Positions 8,062 through 11,034 of a DNA stretch of 11,034 nt are shown one piece after another. Positions within the stretch are counted from its first letter, which is position 1. Each line of letters opens with the position of its first letter. Under the pieces are notes generated by a model. That model made no database searches. It saw nothing but the letters and a program-made list of their open reading frames with translations, and had not been told where the DNA came from. A program made the position numbers and the translations under genes. Source of the stretch: Porphyromonadaceae bacterium UBA7087 (GTDB taxonomy: Bacteria > Bacteroidota > Bacteroidia > Bacteroidales > Muribaculaceae); assembly GCA_002493515.1 (NCBI GenBank), contig DKYZ01000062.1, positions 6,172 to 17,205 on the forward strand, read 5' to 3'.

Positions 8062-8085
8062 CCGCCACTTTGCATAAAGCGGCGG
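8062..8085 (+). terminator. Probable terminator after the dcuB-ansB-porin operon
   Basis: CCGCC-A-CTTT (8062-8071) pairs with AAAG-C-GGCGG (8076-8085) around a GCAT loop: a 10-pair stem with one A/C mismatch, 40 nt after the porin stop. The following AGCTTTGTCAATT is only modestly T-rich, so termination may be partial or factor-assisted. Confidence 0.55.
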
Positions 8086-8173
8086 AGCTTTGTCAATTGC
8101 CTTGTATTCAGACCGATAGAATCTTTCGCTTTACTATTTTATACATCTGTTAAAGTTTTTTTTAAGACTCATT

Positions 8174-8205
8174 TTTGAGTATTTCGTCAAAACGTGTTAA
8201 CTTTG
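8174..8205 (+). promoter_or_regulatory. Consensus sigma-ABfr promoter for the lipoprotein pair
   Basis: TTTG at 8174-8177 and TAACTTTG at 8198-8205 are exact -33 and -7 matches with 20-nt spacing. Transcription should begin near 8210-8213, about 105 nt before the lipoprotein start. A 5-bp dyad ACTCA-TTTT-TGAGT (8167-8180) overlaps the -33 box and could be an operator. This is the best-formed plus-strand promoter in the window and suggests strong expression. Confidence 0.75.
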
Positions 8206-8215
8206 CATCAGTTTT

Positions 8216-8287
8216 GCCGGGGCTTCCTGTCCGGCCACCCCGGCCCGGATTCGGCTGCATTCCGTGCGGTCGATTCCGTAAGGAATC
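8216..8287 (+). promoter_or_regulatory. Structured 5' leader of the Ig-like lipoprotein gene
   Basis: Two perfect hairpins occupy the predicted leader. GCCGGGG (8216-8222) pairs with CCCCGGC (8238-8244) over a 15-nt loop. GATTCC (8272-8277) pairs with GGAATC (8282-8287) and is capped by GUAA, a GNRA-type tetraloop. The second stem ends 30 nt before the start codon. I do not recognise a known riboswitch; stability or translational control is possible. Confidence 0.5.
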
Positions 8288-8317
8288 AAATACTCACAAA
8301 TATTAACTGATTAACTG

Positions 8318-9097
8318 ATGAAAACAAACATCAAGAAATTTGCCTGGATGATGGCACTCGCCCTCCCCGTAGGGCTCACTTTCACCGCTTGCGGTGACGA
8401 CGAAGAGAAAGATCCCGAAATCTTCCTCAACACTCAGGCAGTCGATATCGACTGGAACAAGACAACAACCCTGACATCCACCGAAAAGAGTGCCGTTTGG
8501 TCTTCGAGCGATGACTTCATCGCTTCTGTCGACGACAAGGGTGTCGTTACTGCCAACCACGTCGGCGAGGCAATCATCAAGGCTTCAATCCCCGGTGCCG
8601 AGGCAAGCTGCAAGGTTACCGTAAAGGCTACCGACTCCTCGTTCACACGCCCCATCCTTGACTTCGGTGCTTCCCAGTCGAAGGTCGCAGGCCAGGTTTC
8701 AGGTCTCGTAAAGAACGATGAGATGAGCACAGCCGACCTTCTCTTCTACGGCACCAAGAACGCCTACGGTTATCCCTGGTATATCTACAACTTCGAGAAA
8801 GACGCTCTCGTTTCCTCCTCACTCACTGTCGAATTCGTCAATGAGGACTCCTTCAACAACCTGGCAAATTACCTTGACCAGTATTATCAGGAGGTTAGCT
8901 ACAACGAGGAGACTCTCGTATACACATACGCAAATGCTGAGACTGTAGCCAAGTCTACAGTGATTGTCCGTGTTTCTCCCAACGATGAAATGACAAATCT
9001 CAGCGCTATCTTCGTTCCCAACGACGGCACTCGCTCCGGGAATGTGGAGGCTGCCATCAGCCGTCACCTCGACATAGTGAACAGCGTCAGAAAGTAA
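8318..9097 (+). CDS. Probable surface lipoprotein with a bacterial Ig-like (BIG2) domain
   Basis: This 259-residue protein of unknown function starts with a lipoprotein signal peptide (residues 1-24) and lipid cysteine C25 in LTFTAC. Right after it comes GDDEEKD, an acidic tract like the Bacteroidota lipoprotein export signal, which suggests display on the outer face of the outer membrane. Residues about 35-102 look like a bacterial Ig-like group 2 domain: AVWSSSDDFIASVDDKGVVTANHVGEAIIKAS carries the WSSSD...ASVD.KGVVTA..xGEA.I pattern. Residues 103-259 are rich in Tyr, Asn, Val and Ser and match nothing I recognise. A consensus promoter and a structured leader precede it. The small lipoprotein gene follows after 32 nt with no terminator between, so the two are probably co-transcribed. 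An adhesive or structural role would fit, but that is inference from the domain. Confidence 0.85.
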   Translation: MKTNIKKFAWMMALALPVGLTFTACGDDEEKDPEIFLNTQAVDIDWNKTTTLTSTEKSAVWSSSDDFIASVDDKGVVTANHVGEAIIKASIPGAEASCKVTVKATDSSFTRPILDFGASQSKVAGQVSGLVKNDEMSTADLLFYGTKNAYGYPWYIYNFEKDALVSSSLTVEFVNEDSFNNLANYLDQYYQEVSYNEETLVYTYANAETVAKSTVIVRVSPNDEMTNLSAIFVPNDGTRSGNVEAAISRHLDIVNSVRK

Positions 9098-9129
9098 TCT
9101 GAAACAAGAACATCTAAATATAATTCGTC

Positions 9130-9555
9130 ATGAAGAAGATTTTTTCATTCGCCTGCGCTGCTGCAGTAGTGTCTCTTGCTACGGCATGCGGTGGTAACAA
9201 GGCTGACAACGCCAACGATTCCGTTGTTGAGGATACAATAGTGGAGGTTGCGGTTGAGGAAAACAACGACACCGTTGTTGTCGACTCCCTTACAGAGGTT
9301 GTCGAGGAGAAGGTGGAGGACGCAAAGTCCGAGACCAAGAAAACCGCTGACAAAGCCAAAGACAAGGTAAAGGACAAGGCTAACGAGGCCAAGGACAAGG
9401 CCAACGAGGCTCTTGACAAGACAAAGGCCGCTGCCCAGGCTGCTGTGAAGGCAACTAAGGATGCTGCCGAGAATGCTGCCAAGGATGCCGCTGCCGACGA
9501 GAAGGCAAAGGCTCTTCGCGAGGCTATGAAGAACCGTAACAAGAAGTCGGAGTAA
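9130..9555 (+). CDS. Small Lys/Ala-rich lipoprotein with LEA-like helical repeats
   Basis: This 141-residue protein has a signal peptide ending in the lipobox SLATAC, with lipid cysteine C20. No acidic cluster directly follows C20, so surface export is less likely than periplasmic anchoring. Residues about 28-65 are acidic and Val-rich. Residues about 66-127 form a long amphipathic helix of K, A, D and E (for example TADKAKDKVKDKANEAKDK) with 7- and 11-residue periodicity resembling LEA group 3 or apolipoprotein-like helices. KDKANEA is repeated twice (81-87, 88-94) and is encoded by a 21-nt tandem duplication. The basic tail ends NRNKKSE. It follows the Ig-like lipoprotein gene by 32 nt and precedes a strong terminator. 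Possible roles are stress protection, or spacing between the outer membrane and peptidoglycan. I do not recognise a named family, and low-complexity composition can produce false resemblance. Confidence 0.82.
   Translation: MKKIFSFACAAAVVSLATACGGNKADNANDSVVEDTIVEVAVEENNDTVVVDSLTEVVEEKVEDAKSETKKTADKAKDKVKDKANEAKDKANEALDKTKAAAQAAVKATKDAAENAAKDAAADEKAKALREAMKNRNKKSE
9370..9411 (+). repeat. Two tandem 21-nt copies inside the small lipoprotein gene
   Basis: Positions 9370-9390 and 9391-9411 match at 19 of 21 bases. The two differences are synonymous third positions, so both copies encode KDKANEA. This looks like a recent in-frame duplication kept under protein-level constraint. Confidence 0.8.
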
Positions 9556-9563
9556 TACGCAAT

Positions 9564-9583
9564 CAATCATAAGCCAATCATAA
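9564..9583 (+). repeat. 9-bp direct repeat with 11-bp period
   Basis: CAATCATAA occurs at 9564-9572 and 9575-9583, one helical turn apart, between the small lipoprotein stop codon and its terminator. It may be a regulator site or chance in A/T-rich sequence. Confidence 0.35.
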
Positions 9584-9593
9584 TTAGTAGAAG

Positions 9594-9622
9594 GAGCCGC
9601 CTGTGTCGGGCGGCTCTTTTTT
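9594..9622 (+). terminator. Strong Rho-independent terminator
   Basis: GAGCCGCC (9594-9601) pairs perfectly with GGCGGCTC (9609-9616) around a 7-nt loop and is followed directly by six T residues (9617-9622). It ends the lipoprotein pair 38 nt after the last stop codon. Confidence 0.92.
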
Positions 9623-9639
9623 AATTGATTCATATAGTT

Positions 9640-10176
9640 ATGAGTGACAATTCATGTTTTCCAGTCCCCGGAATGTCGGCAGAATGTCTTGACCGCTGTC
9701 GCGGGGAGCGCGTCCTGTTGATGTGCGGCGTAAGTGGCTCCGGCAAGACATTCCTGTCGCGTCTGTTTGAGGGAATGGGATTCCATCGCGTGTCGGTGGA
9801 TGATATCGCATGGTCGGCCTATGGGCCGGGACTCAATGATATGCCGTTCGGTGCCAAAAAGAATGTCTTCATGGAGGCCTCCGCCGAGGCTGGGCGTCAG
9901 ATAGAGACCCTTCTTGCCAAGGGAGAGAGAATCGTGGTCGATTCCACGATGTGCAAGCGGGCCAAACGCGACCATATGCGCGAAATCTGCTCTCGACACT
10001 CCGTGAGGCCGCTTACCCTTTATCTCGATACGCCGGGTGAGATACTTTCGCAACGGCTTGAAAACAGAAAGGGAACCGGCCCTGACGACCAGATTGTGAC
10101 GCCGGCGCAGCTTGCATCGTTTCTCGCCAATTTCGAGAAGCCGGACGCCGACGAGAATTTCATAACTGTGGTCTGA
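9640..10176 (+). CDS. Predicted P-loop kinase (AAA_33/zeta-toxin-like NTPase)
   Basis: This is a 178-residue cytoplasmic ATP-dependent kinase of unknown substrate. The Walker A motif GVSGSGKT is at residues 30-37. VSVDD (51-55) sits where such kinases place a substrate-binding aspartate. A Walker B-like strand RIVVDST (97-103) is followed by CKRAKRDHMREIC, the arginine-rich helix of AAA_33 predicted kinases. LYLDTPGEILSQRLENR (127-143) is the typical C-terminal strand plus lid region. I chose ATG 9640; an in-frame TTG at 9625 falls right after the terminator T-tract and is unlikely. The gene starts only 17 nt after that terminator, so its promoter is not visible and may lie in upstream coding sequence, or it may depend on read-through. 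Its stop is 2 nt from that of the convergent ZIP gene. No antitoxin partner is adjacent, so a toxin role is not supported. Confidence 0.8.
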   Translation: MSDNSCFPVPGMSAECLDRCRGERVLLMCGVSGSGKTFLSRLFEGMGFHRVSVDDIAWSAYGPGLNDMPFGAKKNVFMEASAEAGRQIETLLAKGERIVVDSTMCKRAKRDHMREICSRHSVRPLTLYLDTPGEILSQRLENRKGTGPDDQIVTPAQLASFLANFEKPDADENFITVV

Positions 10177-10178
10177 CC

Positions 10179-10958
10179 TCAGCCCAACACCACGTCAAGC
10201 ACCATCATCAGGGCGAAACCTAAGGCGAAGCCTATCGTGCCCATGTTTGAGTGAAGACCCTCCTGGGTCTCCGGTATCAGTTCCTCGACCACCACATAAA
10301 TCATCGCGCCTGCAGCGAAAGCCAGCAGATACGGCAGCACCGGGAGCACAAAGGCTGCGAGCATCATCGTGATGACAGCCGCTATCGGCTCCACTATCCC
10401 GCTAAGACTGCCGATGATGAAGGAGCGTGCACGGCTGTTGCCGTCCGCGCGCAGCGGCATCGATACAATCGCGCCCTCGGGAAAATTCTGTATCGCTATG
10501 CCCAACGACAAGGCCAGCGCGCCTGCCATCGGGATGTACGCGTTGTGTTCGAGAGCGGCGGCGAGCGCGACACCGACTGCCATTCCCTCCGGGATGTTAT
10601 GCAGAGTGACCGCGAACACCAGTTTGGATGTATGCGAAAGACGGCTTTTCGGCCCCTCGCTCCCCTTTCCGTCAAGGTGCTCATGAGGTACAAGCACATC
10701 CAGGATAAGCAGAAAGGCCATGCCGAGAAGAAATCCGACAAGCGCGGGCAGCACACTCATGAACCCCTCCTGGCCGCTCATATCCATCGAGGGGATAAGA
10801 AGCGACCACACCGAGGCTGCTACCATTACTCCGGCAGCGAACCCCGTAAGCAGCTTCTGCAGCCGCAAGGGCATCTCTCCCTTCATAAGAAAGACGCACG
10901 CCGAGCCGGCCACACTGCCCAGGAAAGGCAATATCAGTCCTAAAGTCAGTCCATTCAT
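10179..10958 (-). CDS. ZIP-family divalent metal transporter (GufA-like)
   Basis: This 259-residue inner-membrane protein probably imports zinc or related divalent metals. It has about eight membrane spans. The two metal-site motifs are HNIPEGMAVG (residues 120-129) and NFPEGA (158-163), with E190 in GIVEPIAA and a further acidic segment VEELIPE (224-230). A histidine/acid loop PHEHLDGKGSEG (91-102) lies between the third and fourth spans, as is usual in ZIPs. The order of the motifs, first HNIPEG then NFPEG, is the reverse of E. coli ZupT and favours the GufA-like branch, so no symbol is given. Start ATG 10958 (MNGLTLGLILPF) fits the family. Upstream, a minus-strand GAACTTTG at 10984-10991 is one base from the -7 consensus but has no clear -33 box. 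Metal specificity cannot be read from the sequence. Confidence 0.9.
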   Translation of the reverse strand: MNGLTLGLILPFLGSVAGSACVFLMKGEMPLRLQKLLTGFAAGVMVAASVWSLLIPSMDMSGQEGFMSVLPALVGFLLGMAFLLILDVLVPHEHLDGKGSEGPKSRLSHTSKLVFAVTLHNIPEGMAVGVALAAALEHNAYIPMAGALALSLGIAIQNFPEGAIVSMPLRADGNSRARSFIIGSLSGIVEPIAAVITMMLAAFVLPVLPYLLAFAAGAMIYVVVEELIPETQEGLHSNMGTIGFALGFALMMVLDVVLG

Positions 10959-11034
10959 ATCTGCTCAACAATGCCGGCAATCCCAAAGTTCATATTTCCC
11001 TCCCTCAGCTATAATAACAATAGTTCGTTAAAAA

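Noticed and set aside
9114..9633. Two minus-strand open frames (150 and 162 codons) opposite the small lipoprotein gene
   Set aside because: They arise from the low-complexity Lys/Ala codons read in reverse; the translations are Ser/Leu/Ala-rich strings, and the second also reads through the terminator.
9625..9639. TTG start for the P-loop kinase
   Set aside because: It lies just after the terminator T-tract; the ATG at 9640 is a normal start and leaves the kinase fold intact.
9640..10176. Zeta-type toxin of a toxin-antitoxin pair
   Set aside because: The fold is shared with many housekeeping small-molecule kinases, and no adjacent small antitoxin gene is present.

Overview
The window reads as a chromosomal segment of a Bacteroidota (Bacteroidales) anaerobe, plausibly a gut lineage such as Muribaculaceae; the family-level guess is inference. 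The support is: start codons preceded by A/T-rich stretches rather than strong Shine-Dalgarno sites, several matches to the Bacteroides sigma-ABfr promoter (TTTG about 20 nt upstream of TAnnTTTG), a Bacteroidota-style surface lipoprotein with an acidic tract after the lipid cysteine, and gene content suited to a fumarate-respiring anaerobe.

Layout. Positions 1-714 (minus) hold the N-terminal part of pyruvate phosphate dikinase, cut by the window edge. It diverges from rlmD (957-2408, plus), a 23S rRNA uracil methyltransferase. rlmD converges on aspA (2502-3935, minus; aspartate ammonia-lyase), with a bidirectional terminator hairpin between them. A 373-nt divergent regulatory region separates aspA from a likely plus-strand operon: dcuB (C4-dicarboxylate/aspartate transporter), ansB (exported type II L-asparaginase) and an O/P-type outer-membrane porin. 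The gaps inside that operon contain strong hairpins. A porin-side terminator follows. Next come a well-formed promoter with a structured leader, a lipoprotein with a bacterial Ig-like domain, and a small Lys/Ala-rich lipoprotein that resembles LEA proteins; the pair ends at a textbook intrinsic terminator. Last are a small P-loop kinase (plus) and a ZIP-family metal transporter (minus), whose stop codons are 2 nt apart.

How the genes work together. The central block (2502-8022) forms a complete route for asparagine/aspartate. The porin is proposed to admit substrate across the outer membrane. AnsB deaminates asparagine to aspartate in the periplasm. DcuB brings aspartate in, probably in exchange for succinate. 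AspA releases ammonia and makes fumarate for fumarate respiration. The individual enzyme assignments are firm; the porin's substrate and the operon's joint regulation are inference. I saw no CRISPR array, tRNA, rRNA or transposase. The most unusual items are the hairpin-rich aspA leader, the hairpins between the operon genes, and the two lipoproteins, for which I recognise no specific function.
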